A stretch of DNA of 29,581 nt from JBBTVI01 sp038063315 (GCA_038063315.1 JBBTVI010000019.1:1-29581); one strand, 5' to 3'; counted from the stretch's first letter, positions 1 to 7,677 are shown. Translations and numbers: made by a program. Notes: a model not told the origin generated them from the sequence alone.

Positions 1-249
1 CTAATTCTTTTCCTAATCATTTTTCTTGAGACTGGAATTGTGGTAACTCCTTTTTTGCCAGGAGACTCTCTAATTTTTGTTGCAGGCGCGATAGCAGCTA
101 AAGGTTCGCTTGACGTAGTTCTACTTTTTCTAATATTGTCTTTATCTGCAATCATAGGAGACACTGTAAACTATTGGATTGGCTCTATAGTTGGAAAGAA
201 AGTTTATGAACGCGAGTTTCTTATAAAAAGAGAGCGCATAGAGGAAACT
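1..249 (+). CDS. DedA-family membrane protein, fragment cut at both ends
   Basis: Frame 1 is open from the first base. It reads a typical DedA stretch: ETGIVVTPFLPGDSL, then a hydrophobic segment, then GDTVNYWIGSIVGKKVYERE. DedA proteins are inner-membrane proteins linked to lipid flipping and membrane-potential homeostasis. The N-terminus lies outside the window. The similarity stops around FLIKRERIEET (220-249). The frame then stays open to 654 only by reading antisense through the next gene, so that part is not DedA. Hand-counted GC over 1-240 is 37%, while 241-360 is 60%, so the fragment differs in composition from everything after it. I infer it belongs to another molecule or organism, or marks a rearrangement point. 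Confidence 0.75.
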
Positions 250-564
250 GGACTCGGAAACGAGGTGCAATTCGCAAATGTGGGTCCGGCGGAGCTTTTT
301 GAGGGCCGTCAGCGTTTCTTCCTTGCGGGGATGGCGGACGCCGACTTTCAGGTGGCTGCCGATTTTCTGAAAAACAATCATTTGCGCGAGACGCGCCGCG
401 GCCTCGGGCAGCGTCGCAACGGCATCGGTTTCAATGGCGACTTTAGAGAGGTCAATATAGGGCAAGTCGTGGCGCCCGGCCAGAAGGCGCGTATTGTCTT
501 CTTCCTCTTTGCGCTTCAGCGTCGCAATCTTGAGGCGCGATTGTTCTTCGAAGAATTGGGGCAT
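217..564 (-). CDS. pilB: PilB/GspE-type secretion or pilus ATPase, N-terminal fragment
   Basis: The minus-strand protein starts MPQFFEEQSRLKIATLKRKE. It continues with LPYIDLSKVAIETDAV, AARLAQMIVFQKIG and LKVGVRHP, the pattern of the N-terminal (MshEN/T2SSE-N-like) domain of PilB/GspE ATPases that power type IV pili or type II secretion. About 116 codons fit the family. Similarity ends at about SFYKK (217-228), where the DedA fragment begins on the other strand. The Walker A and B ATPase core is therefore missing. The ATG at 564 has no Shine-Dalgarno. A CATAAT box lies 8 nt upstream (578-573), inside a repeat copy. The exact family member (PilB, GspE or PilT-like) cannot be fixed from this piece. 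Confidence 0.7.
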
Positions 565-570
565 GGGTTG

Positions 571-650
571 GTATTATGGGGTTTGTATTATGTATTATGG
601 AAAATCAAAACCTTTACTGCGGCATCGCCCATAATACATACTTCATACTT
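571..650 (-). repeat. Intergenic repeat family A, copy 1 (hairpin)
   Basis: Read on the minus strand, this stretch matches 6640-6720 over nearly its whole length with a few small indels. Shared blocks include TGAAGTATGTATTATGGG and ACAAACCCCATA. Each copy has inverted arms, GTATTATGG and CCATAATAC, around a loop of about 25 nt. Here it sits immediately before the pilB start. Confidence 0.7.
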
Positions 651-737
651 CTAGAAGTTGGCCTTGGTATGCAACCACGCACCTCTTTCTTATTAAGGCA
701 TAACACCTAGCGGCCTAACGCCTGCTCTTATTGTATG

Positions 738-1892
738 TCAAAGGAGTGGTGCGAGCAATTTGGATATGCGGTCTTCGGCCTGGGGGAAGTCATCAAATTG
801 TTCCGTCAGAAGGACGCCTGTTGCGCACGGCTGTCCATCGAGATTGCGCAGGTTGTCAGTCCCGTCGCCGCGCCATAGGATTATTGCCCGTATGCGATCG
901 TCCGGTCGGGGCTGGGCGAGGAGAACGAAGAATGCTCTGCGCCCCGCGTGATGTTCATCAAGGTATGCGGCAACGGCCGGAAGATCTGCGGCGGATGTTT
1001 GGGTTTTGGCAAAATCATCCGGAGCAAGGTAAAACCAGATGCTATTTTTTGCCGCGTCCGCGCGCGAGCGCACTGTTGCGCGCGCGGCAATTTGTATAAG
1101 TCCCCATGGAGTTATGGAGCGCGCGAGCGCGCGCGCCGCATCCGGATCGGCGCCCGCGCGCAAGAGGCGTCCCGCGGTCTCGAAATTTTCCGCGTTGAGG
1201 CCGGACGCGGATAATTGGCGCGTCCGAGAGAGGATGCCCGCGAAAAGAAGGGTGGCGGCCCGGGGAGGCACGTCGTTTCTGGTATATTCCTGGAGGAGAG
1301 AGAAAACAATTTCACTCGTCGAGCTGGCGCTGGGGTCAATCAAATTGAGCGGATCCTCGGTCGCGTCTTGCGCGGTCGAATCCTTAGGCGCGCCAATGCG
1401 TCGCTGTGGCGCGCCGGCAATGACCGTGATGACCTGGTGGCGGCTGAAAAAATCGCTTTCATCTTCCGGAGGGGAATATGCGTCAAGATCATCCACAGCG
1501 ATTGCAAGGATGCAGTCGCACAATATCCGGCCTTTTCTGAATTGAATTTTTTCCGTCCGGATCGGCTGGAGGGACGGCGCGACGATAATATCCACCGTGT
1601 TCTCTTTTTTTTCGTAGCGCACGGTGGCGGGCGGGGCGTCATCGGTCGTGATGCGGATGACGCATTCCTCAAGGGGCGGGGGCTGGGCGCCAAGATCGGG
1701 CGCGCCAGCGTTACGGAGCAGCTCGGCGAGGTACGTGATGGGGTGGAGAAAGCCGATACGCTTGTCTTCCGCGGCCAAGATCAATGTGAGAGCGGCAATA
1801 GTAGCGGCAGTGTCAAAGTCCGCATTGGGCTGCTGGGCGATGACGATGTGAGTGCTTTTTTTGAGAAGCGCGCAGGCATCTTTGAAATCCAT
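738..1892 (-). CDS. DHH/NrnA-like phosphoesterase homologue with degenerate active site
   Basis: The architecture follows NrnA-type DHH phosphoesterases, which cleave nanoRNA, pAp or c-di-nucleotides. PNADFDTAATIAAL matches the first DxD motif. SSTSEIVFSLL matches the usual STAEI helix. AATLLFAGILSRT with a following GLNAENFETAGRLLRAGADP matches the 'GIxTDTxxF...TLxxAAxLLxxGAD' segment. However, the eponymous DHH site reads VITVIAGAPQ, so both histidines are gone and catalysis is doubtful. I chose the ATG at 1892 (384 aa). A TTGACG-17-TACGAA promoter lies between it and the upstream ATG at 1934, and the fold begins right after it. No Shine-Dalgarno is present, so a leaderless transcript is likely. 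It could be a regulatory or nucleotide-binding paralogue. Confidence 0.7.
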   Translation of the reverse strand: MDFKDACALLKKSTHIVIAQQPNADFDTAATIAALTLILAAEDKRIGFLHPITYLAELLRNAGAPDLGAQPPPLEECVIRITTDDAPPATVRYEKKENTVDIIVAPSLQPIRTEKIQFRKGRILCDCILAIAVDDLDAYSPPEDESDFFSRHQVITVIAGAPQRRIGAPKDSTAQDATEDPLNLIDPSASSTSEIVFSLLQEYTRNDVPPRAATLLFAGILSRTRQLSASGLNAENFETAGRLLRAGADPDAARALARSITPWGLIQIAARATVRSRADAAKNSIWFYLAPDDFAKTQTSAADLPAVAAYLDEHHAGRRAFFVLLAQPRPDDRIRAIILWRGDGTDNLRNLDGQPCATGVLLTEQFDDFPQAEDRISKLLAPLL

Positions 1893-1899
1893 TGCTTCA

Positions 1900-1928
1900 T
1901 TCGTAGCGGGAGTTATGTGTCTCGTCAA
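1900..1928 (-). promoter_or_regulatory. Predicted promoter of the DHH-like gene, leaderless
   Basis: The -35 box TTGACG is at 1928-1923, followed by a 17-nt spacer and the -10 box TACGAA at 1905-1900. Seven bases separate the -10 box from the ATG at 1892. The predicted transcript would start at or next to the start codon. Confidence 0.5.
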
Positions 1929-1969
1929 CACCATGAGTTATGCACAGCTTTCAAAGTGGTTCGCGTGGG

Positions 1970-2019
1970 TGAGGAGGTTTCACCTCGTAAGCGGCTTACG
2001 AGGTGAAACCTCCAATGAG
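1970..2019. repeat. 50-bp palindromic element, copy 1
   Basis: Arms of exactly 20 bp (1973-1992 and 1994-2013; left arm GGAGGTTTCACCTCGTAAGC) pair perfectly around a single central G. The full 50-bp unit from T1970 to G2019 is base-for-base identical to 24335-24384, more than 22 kb away. Here it lies between the divergent 5' side of the DHH-like gene and the terminator of the lipoprotein gene. It lacks a T-run, so it is not a simple terminator. Confidence 0.9.
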
Positions 2020-2034
2020 TTGTACTCATTTCAA

Positions 2035-2067
2035 TAAAAAAGCCGCTCGCAACGGGCGCAAGCGGCT
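2035..2067 (-). terminator. Rho-independent terminator of the glycine-zipper lipoprotein gene
   Basis: On the minus strand AGCCGCT (2067-2061) pairs with AGCGGCT (2047-2041), and a run of six T follows at once (2041-2035 complement). It lies 35 bp past the stop of the gene at 2102-2623. Confidence 0.8.
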
Positions 2068-2101
2068 GTTTGTGCGTTGTCTCCAATCTTTTTTCTTGTT
2101 T

Positions 2102-2623
2102 TCACTGTCTGTATGACGGATTGTTGTACGGCTGCAGAATCGGCGTTCCGGATCCGGGAGGCACCCCTTCTTCCTCTTTTTCCCAGCGGTGTTCCTCGGT
2201 CCAGCGGATTGTCCCATCATCCGCGCGATACGAGGATCCCTCTGTGACGGTTTTTCCGACACGTTTTTGCCGCGCGAGTTCCTCGGCGCGAAGCCGTTCG
2301 TATTCGGCGCGTTGCAAAAGATCCGTTTCTCGCCGTTCTTTTTCGCGATCATGCGCGATGAGGCGTTCTTTGCGGCAGTTACTGCGCGCGATTATTCCTC
2401 CAACGGCGCCGCCGACAGCGCCGAGTGCCGCACCTGTGCCCCGTCCTGTCAGGCCGTACCCTCCAAGCGCGCCAATCGCAGCCCCTCCGGTGGCGGCATT
2501 ACCAATATATTGGTCGCACGGATCATACGAAGATGATCCGTGGCGATCATAAGTGTATGTGGCGCAGCCGGAGAAAAGCGCCAAGACAAGAACTCCGATC
2601 AAGCGGACAAATCCATTTTTCAT
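2102..2623 (-). CDS. Glycine-zipper lipoprotein
   Basis: A 173-residue protein with a lipoprotein signal peptide: MKNGFVRLIGVLVLALFSGC, where the LFSGC lipobox puts the lipidated cysteine at residue 20. A glycine-zipper segment follows at about residues 42-80 (GGAAIGALGGYGLTG, then GAALGAVGGAVGGIIA), the type that packs in membranes and resembles SlyB/OmpA-linked 'Gly-zipper' domains. Residues 85-120 are strongly charged (KERLIAHDREKERRETD) and look helical. The C-terminus is Pro/Gly-rich. The ATG at 2623 has a strong AAGGAGG ribosome site. The gene is divergent from the second lipoprotein at 2774. No enzymatic role is visible. I infer an envelope structural role. Confidence 0.85.
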   Translation of the reverse strand: MKNGFVRLIGVLVLALFSGCATYTYDRHGSSSYDPCDQYIGNAATGGAAIGALGGYGLTGRGTGAALGAVGGAVGGIIARSNCRKERLIAHDREKERRETDLLQRAEYERLRAEELARQKRVGKTVTEGSSYRADDGTIRWTEEHRWEKEEEGVPPGSGTPILQPYNNPSYRQ

Positions 2624-2665
2624 TTGAGGCCTCCTTAATAGACGGTTAGGAGCGAACTGTTGTTA

Positions 2666-2694
2666 TAAATAGCACATTTCTTGTAAAATTGCAA
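2666..2694 (-). promoter_or_regulatory. Predicted promoter of the glycine-zipper lipoprotein gene
   Basis: TTGCAA at 2694-2689, a 17-nt spacer, and TATTTA at 2671-2666 on the minus strand. Placement upstream of the AAGGAGG site and ATG at 2623 is reasonable. The boxes are only moderately close to consensus. Confidence 0.45.
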
Positions 2695-2697
2695 TAC

Positions 2698-2726
2698 TTG
2701 ACATTTTATAATTTATAGTATATAAT
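2698..2726 (+). promoter_or_regulatory. Consensus sigma-70-type promoter
   Basis: Perfect TTGACA (2698-2703), a 17-nt spacer and perfect TATAAT (2721-2726). It faces the lipoprotein gene at 2774 and would give a leader of about 40 nt carrying the GGAGG site at 2761. It is the strongest promoter I see in the window. Confidence 0.85.
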
Positions 2727-2773
2727 TTGAGTAGCACTTATCAAGACACCTTTTTAATCTGGAGGGTTGAAAA

Positions 2774-3292
2774 ATGAAGGCACTAGCACGGTTGGCGGTT
2801 ATGTTGGTACTGGCGGCTGGATCGTTTGGTTGTGCAATAACTCTGAGCGGCCCACCGCCGGAGCCAGCGTGCGAGAAAGGTGTTATCACTGGGCGCACCG
2901 TTGTTCTGTCCGCTCCGGCCGAGGTCTGGGATCTTGCGGCACAGCGGATTCAGGATTGGCTGAAAGGGATTGTCATCGAAGGTCCCGCAGCCAAGAACGC
3001 TGATTTTCTGGTTGCAATAACGTTGCGTCGCGGGAGGGTTGAGTCCTATAGTTCGACCGAGATATACTCTACACCCTATCGTGATCGACGCGGGCGCATC
3101 CGCGAGCGGACCCGGATTGAGACCTATGCTACGTCTCCGGACGTGGATTATAGCGTTTCTGTTCGGATCTCCGAACGAATTCTTAACGGGTTCGCGTTTC
3201 GCTGTTCAGCTCGTGCGCGAGAAAGTTTTTGGGGATCCGCTGACCTGACCCAAGATCGCGCCGTGGAAGGCGCGTTATGGAAGCTTTTTTAA
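2774..3292 (+). CDS. Putative lipoprotein of unknown function
   Basis: A 172-residue protein with a lipoprotein signal: MKALARLAVMLVLAAGSFGC, lipobox GSFGC, lipidated cysteine at residue 20. The mature part has an alpha/beta look (APAEVWDLAAQRIQDWLKG, then NADFLVAITLRRG). It ends in a region with alternating strands (DVDYSVSVRISERILNGFAF) that recalls small periplasmic 'secreted lipoprotein' folds, but I do not recognise the family. It has the GGAGG ribosome site 8 nt before the ATG and its own consensus promoter at 2698-2726. It is probably monocistronic, with a hairpin terminator directly after it. Confidence 0.75.
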   Translation: MKALARLAVMLVLAAGSFGCAITLSGPPPEPACEKGVITGRTVVLSAPAEVWDLAAQRIQDWLKGIVIEGPAAKNADFLVAITLRRGRVESYSSTEIYSTPYRDRRGRIRERTRIETYATSPDVDYSVSVRISERILNGFAFRCSARARESFWGSADLTQDRAVEGALWKLF

Positions 3293-3307
3293 AAGGAGGC
3301 ACAGCAT

Positions 3308-3337
3308 AAACCCCTTGCGGTCACACGCAGGGGGTTT
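3308..3337 (+). terminator. Hairpin terminator after the 2774 lipoprotein gene
   Basis: AAACCCC (3308-3314) pairs with GGGGTTT (3331-3337), continued inward by TTGCG/CGCAG for a 12-bp stem with one G-U pair and a 6-nt loop. The trailing sequence (TAAAATTTGTTTTT) is only partly T-rich. Confidence 0.6.
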
Positions 3338-3393
3338 AAAATTTGTTTTTGGCAAGGGGTTTGTTACCATAGTGGCAAGCGCTCATGGCGTCT

Positions 3394-3451
3394 GTACTTC
3401 TCGACTCGCTCCGCTCGCTCGAAGAATATTGTTCGAGCTTGTCGAGAACAG
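3394..3451. repeat. Interspersed repeat family C, copy 1 (inverted TTCTCGAC/GTCGAGAA)
   Basis: It reads GTACTTCTCGACTCGCTCCG at the left end and closes with GCTTGTCGAGAACAG, so the arms are inverted and can pair. The left half (GTACTTCTCGACT...GCTCGAAGAATA) recurs at 8043-8080. It lies in the gap before tsaE. Confidence 0.6.
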
Positions 3452-3456
3452 ACCAA

Positions 3457-3485
3457 TGGGCAAAATTAAGTTAATACGGTATTAC
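3457..3485 (+). promoter_or_regulatory. Weak predicted promoter of tsaE
   Basis: TGGGCA at 3457-3462, a 17-nt spacer, TATTAC at 3480-3485, then 7 nt to the tsaE ATG. Each box matches consensus at 4 of 6. The absence of a Shine-Dalgarno and the -10-to-ATG spacing agree with the other leaderless genes here. Confidence 0.35.
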
Positions 3486-3492
3486 TTCCTTT

Positions 3493-3993
3493 ATGCCCTA
3501 TCTTTCACGGAGCAAACGAGCAACGCAACAATATGCCGCGGCATTGGCAAGGGATATTACGGGCTCTTACGAAGTTAAGCTTCGTAAGTCGGAGGGCGCC
3601 GCCGTTGTCGCTTTGGAGGGCGAACTCGGCGCAGGGAAGACCGCATTTGCGCAGGGGTTTGCGGCTGCGCTCGGCGTCAAGGAGCGCGTTTTGAGTCCGA
3701 CATTTATCATGATGAATATTTACGACTTGCCGCGGCCGCGAAATAGAAAAGCCGGCGCGCGGCCACGGTATCGGCATTTCGTCCATATCGACTGCTACCG
3801 GATCGGTTCTCCGGACGAACTTTTGCATTTGGGCCTCGCGGCGATTTTGAAAGATCCCGATGCGATTGTCTTGATTGAGTGGGCGGACCGGATTAAGAAA
3901 TTACTACCACCGGAGACGGTGTGGATGCGGTTTGTTCATGGGGGGAAGAGCAATGAGAGGGTTATTGAAGCGTCAAGGTCAAAATTTATATGA
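3493..3993 (+). CDS. tsaE: tRNA threonylcarbamoyladenosine biosynthesis ATPase TsaE
   Basis: TsaE (YjeE) is the P-loop ATPase that works with TsaB and TsaD to make t6A37 on ANN-decoding tRNAs. The Walker A motif GELGAGKT is at residues 43-50. The family signatures LSPTFIMMNIY, HIDCYRI and VLIEWADRI follow in the right order. The 166 aa length fits. An insert of about 15 residues (PRPRNRKAGARPRYR) between the SPTF and HIDCYR motifs is longer than usual. The stop overlaps the polA start by 4 nt (ATGA, 3990-3993), so translation of the two is probably coupled. TsaB and TsaD are not in the window. Confidence 0.93.
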   Translation: MPYLSRSKRATQQYAAALARDITGSYEVKLRKSEGAAVVALEGELGAGKTAFAQGFAAALGVKERVLSPTFIMMNIYDLPRPRNRKAGARPRYRHFVHIDCYRIGSPDELLHLGLAAILKDPDAIVLIEWADRIKKLLPPETVWMRFVHGGKSNERVIEASRSKFI

Positions 3994-6656
3994 AAATTCT
4001 TATTCTTGATACTTACGCCATCCTTCACCGCGCGTTCCACGCGCTTCCACCGTTGACGACTCCGGAGGGGGAGCCGATCAACGCGGTGTACGGATTTGCC
4101 TCCATACTGCTCCGCATGCGCCGGGAGCTGAAACCGGACTATATTGTCGCGGCTCGTGATCTCGCGGGCAAGACCGTGCGCCACGAGGCGTATCGGGAAT
4201 ACAAGGCGCAACGGCCCGAGACGCCGGCTGATCTTGAGTCGCAATTTGCCAAACTCGATATTTTACTCAAGGCCTTTGGGATTCCGCTGCTGAGCGCTCC
4301 GGGGTTCGAGGCGGACGATGTGATTGGAGCGATCACACAGAAATTAGCCGCGCGGGGCGATGCGGAAATTGTGATTGTAACGGGTGATGCGGACATGCTG
4401 CAACTTGCGGGGCCGAGTGTGATGGTTATGGCGATGAAAAAGGGCATCTCAGAATTTGTTTTGTATGATCCGGCTGCGGTCCGGGAGCGCTTCGGGTTCG
4501 CGCCGGAGGCGCTGCCGGACTATAAAGGATTGCGTGGGGATCCGTCGGACAATATTCCCGGGGTGAAGGGCATCGGCGATAAGACTGCCTCGGCGTTGAT
4601 TCAAAAATTCGGCACCCTGGAAGATATTTATGCGGCGTTGAAAGGGGGTGAGGGCGCGATATCAAAATCCGTTGCGGAGAAATTGCAACAGGGGCGCGAC
4701 AAGGCGTTTCTCTCCCGGCAGCTCGCAACAATCAGGAAGGATGCGCCGGTTGACCTTGATGTCTTATCTTCGGCGCCGGAGAACGCAGAAGGCGATGCGG
4801 GGGTGAGGGATCTTTTTCAAAAGTGGGGATTTACGAGTTTACTGAAGCGCCTGTCGGCTGTTTCGGTGCCCGACGCCGCGCAGCAAAATAGCGCGAATGC
4901 CGGCAGAACGCCGCCTTTATGGGAGGCGAGTGCCCCGGCGTCGAATTCCGCAATTCTCAATCTGAACACCGCGGAAAGAATGTGCGGTTTTCTTGAGGCA
5001 GGGCGCGGCAAAGAGATTGGCCTTATCGGTGATGGCGCAACCCTTTTTTTGATCCGGGTCGACGATAATGCGATTGCGGAGTGCGATCCCGCTCTTTTTC
5101 GGAATGCGCGCCATAGCGACGCCGAGGCGTGCGCCGGACGCCTGCTCCGCGAGTCGTCCGTGGTCGCATACGACACAAAGGCCCTCGCGCGGCTGCTTCT
5201 TGCCCGCGGAGCAATGCCGGAGCGTGTCGGCTTTGATTTGATGCTCGCGGCCTATCTCTTGGCGGCGGGAGATCGCGATTTTTCATACACGAGGATTGTG
5301 CGAACGGCCTTGCGTCGTTCGGATGATTTGGTTTTTCGTGATGCGCTCGGGCATTTCTTTTCCGTACGGCATATCCTGGAGGCGGGCATTGCGGACCAAA
5401 ATCTCGGCCGCGTGCTCCACGAGATCGAGATACCGCTGGCGCCGGCGCTTGCGCGCATGGAGGCGGCGGGCATCTCCATTGATGCGGCGTTTCTGGAAAA
5501 ACTCTCCGGCGAGCTTAGCGGGAAAATTGGAGCGGTCACGGCGGAAATTTATGCGCTTGCGGGGGAGGAGTTCAATATCAATTCTCCGGCCCAACTCGGC
5601 CGCATCTTATTTGAGCGGCTGGGTCTGTCCCGTGTCGGCGTTCGGCGGACGCCCAAAGGAGGCGCCGTCTCGACCCGGGCATCGGAGTTAGAAAAACTTG
5701 CGGGGGTTCATCCGATAATTGAAAAACTGCTGCAATACCGCGAATGGTCAAAACTAAAAAGTACGTATGTTGACGCTCTGCCGCGGCTTATCGCCGCCGA
5801 CGGCCGCCTCCATACGACATTCGTGCAAACCGGCACTGCGACCGGACGCTTGTCGTCAGTGAATCCCAATCTGCAGAATATCCCGATTTTGGGCGCAGTC
5901 GGCCGCGAGGTGCGCCGCGCATTTTTTGCTCCGCCTGGATGGAGTATTGTTTCATGCGATTACTCGCAGGTGGAGCTTCGCGTTGCCGCCCATCTCGCCC
6001 GGGACGAGAAGATGATTGCGGCGTTCCGCCGGGGTACGGACATCCACCGCTTGACGGCATCGGAAGTATTTAATGTTCCGTTTGAGGCCGTGACTGGTGA
6101 GCAGCGTCGCGCGGCCAAGACCTTGAATTTCGGGATTCTCTACGGGATGGGTCCGAATGCGCTTGCGCAATCCACGGGGATGGGGCGCGATGAGGCGGAA
6201 CGTTTTATCGAGGAATATTTTCATGATTTTTCCGGCGTCCGCGCGTTTCTCGATAAAACCAAGCAATCGGCTTATGAGAAGGGATACGTCGAGACCATCT
6301 CCGGCAGGCGCCGCCGGATCCCGGAACTTTTTTCATCCAATGGGCGCGCGCGCAGCGAGGCGGAGCGGATGGCGATCAACACGCCGATTCAGGGGAGCGC
6401 CACCGGAGACATTATCAAGATCGCGATGATCCGCGTGGATAACTGGATTCGTCAGCGCGGGATTGATGATGTCCGTCTGCTTCTGCAGGTGCATGACGAA
6501 CTGGTATTTGAGGTGCAGGACGACGTGGTGGCCGCGGTCATACCGGAGATTAGAAGGACTATGGAGGGCGCGATGGAGCTCGTGGTGCCGCTTGTGGTTG
6601 ATGTCAAAATCGGGAAGAATTGGGGGGAACTGGAAACTATGAAGTATGGGATATGA
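3990..6656 (+). CDS. polA: DNA polymerase I
   Basis: An 888-residue family A polymerase for gap filling and primer removal. The N-terminal 5'-3' exonuclease (about 1-290) shows LILDTYAILHRAFHAL, GFEADDVIGA, VTGDADMLQL and GDPSDNIPGVKGIGDKTA. The middle domain (about 310-480) has lost the DxE and other acidic residues of a 3'-5' exonuclease, so proofreading is unlikely. The polymerase domain has motif A CDYSQVELR (D657), motif B RRAAKTLNFGILYG (K710, F714) and motif C VHDELVFEV (D836). The Phe in motif B is the usual dideoxy-discriminating residue. After NWGEL the protein ends in ETMKYGI. That tail and its TGA stop are written by repeat family A (from about 6640). It is translationally coupled to tsaE. 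Confidence 0.97.
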   Translation: MKILILDTYAILHRAFHALPPLTTPEGEPINAVYGFASILLRMRRELKPDYIVAARDLAGKTVRHEAYREYKAQRPETPADLESQFAKLDILLKAFGIPLLSAPGFEADDVIGAITQKLAARGDAEIVIVTGDADMLQLAGPSVMVMAMKKGISEFVLYDPAAVRERFGFAPEALPDYKGLRGDPSDNIPGVKGIGDKTASALIQKFGTLEDIYAALKGGEGAISKSVAEKLQQGRDKAFLSRQLATIRKDAPVDLDVLSSAPENAEGDAGVRDLFQKWGFTSLLKRLSAVSVPDAAQQNSANAGRTPPLWEASAPASNSAILNLNTAERMCGFLEAGRGKEIGLIGDGATLFLIRVDDNAIAECDPALFRNARHSDAEACAGRLLRESSVVAYDTKALARLLLARGAMPERVGFDLMLAAYLLAAGDRDFSYTRIVRTALRRSDDLVFRDALGHFFSVRHILEAGIADQNLGRVLHEIEIPLAPALARMEAAGISIDAAFLEKLSGELSGKIGAVTAEIYALAGEEFNINSPAQLGRILFERLGLSRVGVRRTPKGGAVSTRASELEKLAGVHPIIEKLLQYREWSKLKSTYVDALPRLIAADGRLHTTFVQTGTATGRLSSVNPNLQNIPILGAVGREVRRAFFAPPGWSIVSCDYSQVELRVAAHLARDEKMIAAFRRGTDIHRLTASEVFNVPFEAVTGEQRRAAKTLNFGILYGMGPNALAQSTGMGRDEAERFIEEYFHDFSGVRAFLDKTKQSAYEKGYVETISGRRRRIPELFSSNGRARSEAERMAINTPIQGSATGDIIKIAMIRVDNWIRQRGIDDVRLLLQVHDELVFEVQDDVVAAVIPEIRRTMEGAMELVVPLVVDVKIGKNWGELETMKYGI

Positions 6657-6720
6657 AGTATGTATTATGGGGAATGCAGTGGTAAGGATTTTGACTTCCC
6701 ATAATACAAACCCCATATCC
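6640..6720 (+). repeat. Intergenic repeat family A, copy 2 (hairpin, overlaps polA end)
   Basis: Direct counterpart of 571-650 in the opposite orientation. It carries the arms GTATTATGGGG and CCCATAATAC. It begins inside the last polA codons with GAAGTATGGGATATGAAG and ends just before the holA start at 6730. Confidence 0.7.
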
Positions 6721-6729
6721 CTTACCCGT

Positions 6730-7677
6730 ATGATTTATTTATTGTACGGTTCCGACACCTACCGGAGCCGGCAAAAATTGCGGGAGATTATTGAGACATA
6801 CAAGACGAAGGCGGGGTTGGCCGCCGACATTCACCGTTTCGATCTGGAAGACGATCCGCCGGAGCGCGCCGCGGAGGCATTGAAGACAGCGTCGTTACTG
6901 TCGTCGGCCAAGAAACTGGTTGTTTTGGAATATGTGTTCTCCGGCGCCGCGGACGTCGACGAATTATGGGGGCCGCTCGCGGCCGTACGGAACGCTCCAG
7001 AGACCGTTGTTGCGCTGTGGGACGGCGCGGTCAATAAAAAAACTGCAGCGCGTTGGCGCGCCGCGGAAAAAATAACGGCAAAATCGCAGGAATTTTCCGC
7101 GCTGGACGGTGCAACGCTTGCGCGCTGGATCGCCGAAGAAGCCGGACGCCGCGGGATTGTCCTTGCTCCTCGGGAGCGCTTCGCCTTGATGGGATTTGGT
7201 CCGGATACGTGGAGGATTGTGCACGCGCTCGACAAAATCGCGCTGGGCGCAACGGATATCGGAGGGCCGGAAGCAGCATTGCCGGACAGCGCGATTTTCG
7301 CTTTGGGCGACGCCTTTTTTGCGGATCCGCGCCGCGCTTATGTTTTATTGCATGAGTTGCTCGGCGCGGGGCGCGAGGCCCATCAGATTTTTGCGTACCT
7401 CGCGGGGCAGGCGCGCGCCGTCCTTGCCGCGCGAGCGTCTGGAGAGGTACGTCGTCCGATTCCAAAGGATGTGGGCGTACATCCTTTTGTCGCCAAAAAA
7501 GCGGGCGTTGCGGCAGGGCGTCTGGGTAAAGAGCTTATCGGCCGTATCCAGTCGGATTTTTTGGACGAGGATTACAAAATAAAAATCGGCCTGATAACGG
7601 CCGATGAGTCGCTTGTGCGGATTATTTTGAAATTAGGCGGGCCTTGCGGGCGCGCTGAGCCGGCGCGTCGCGCGTGA
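6730..7677 (+). CDS. holA: DNA polymerase III delta subunit (clamp-loader)
   Basis: The 315-residue protein from ATG 6730 starts MIYLLYGSDTYRSRQKLREI, the HolA entry motif. It has SLLSSAKKLVVLEYV, the domain-II segment LARWIAEEAGRRGIVL and the C-terminal helical region with DPRRAYVLLHELL and HPFVAKKAG. HolA opens the beta clamp as part of the clamp loader. I chose 6730 because the 28 extra upstream codons come from the repeat copy and are unlike HolA. The gene follows polA by 73 nt. Its 3' end overlaps the convergent rpsT by 45 bp. No clear Shine-Dalgarno is visible. Confidence 0.9.
   Translation: MIYLLYGSDTYRSRQKLREIIETYKTKAGLAADIHRFDLEDDPPERAAEALKTASLLSSAKKLVVLEYVFSGAADVDELWGPLAAVRNAPETVVALWDGAVNKKTAARWRAAEKITAKSQEFSALDGATLARWIAEEAGRRGIVLAPRERFALMGFGPDTWRIVHALDKIALGATDIGGPEAALPDSAIFALGDAFFADPRRAYVLLHELLGAGREAHQIFAYLAGQARAVLAARASGEVRRPIPKDVGVHPFVAKKAGVAAGRLGKELIGRIQSDFLDEDYKIKIGLITADESLVRIILKLGGPCGRAEPARRA

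Noticed and set aside
250..654. Continuation of the DedA reading frame to 654
   Set aside because: It is antisense to the PilB fragment and shows no DedA helices. The open frame is a by-product of the GC-rich opposite strand.
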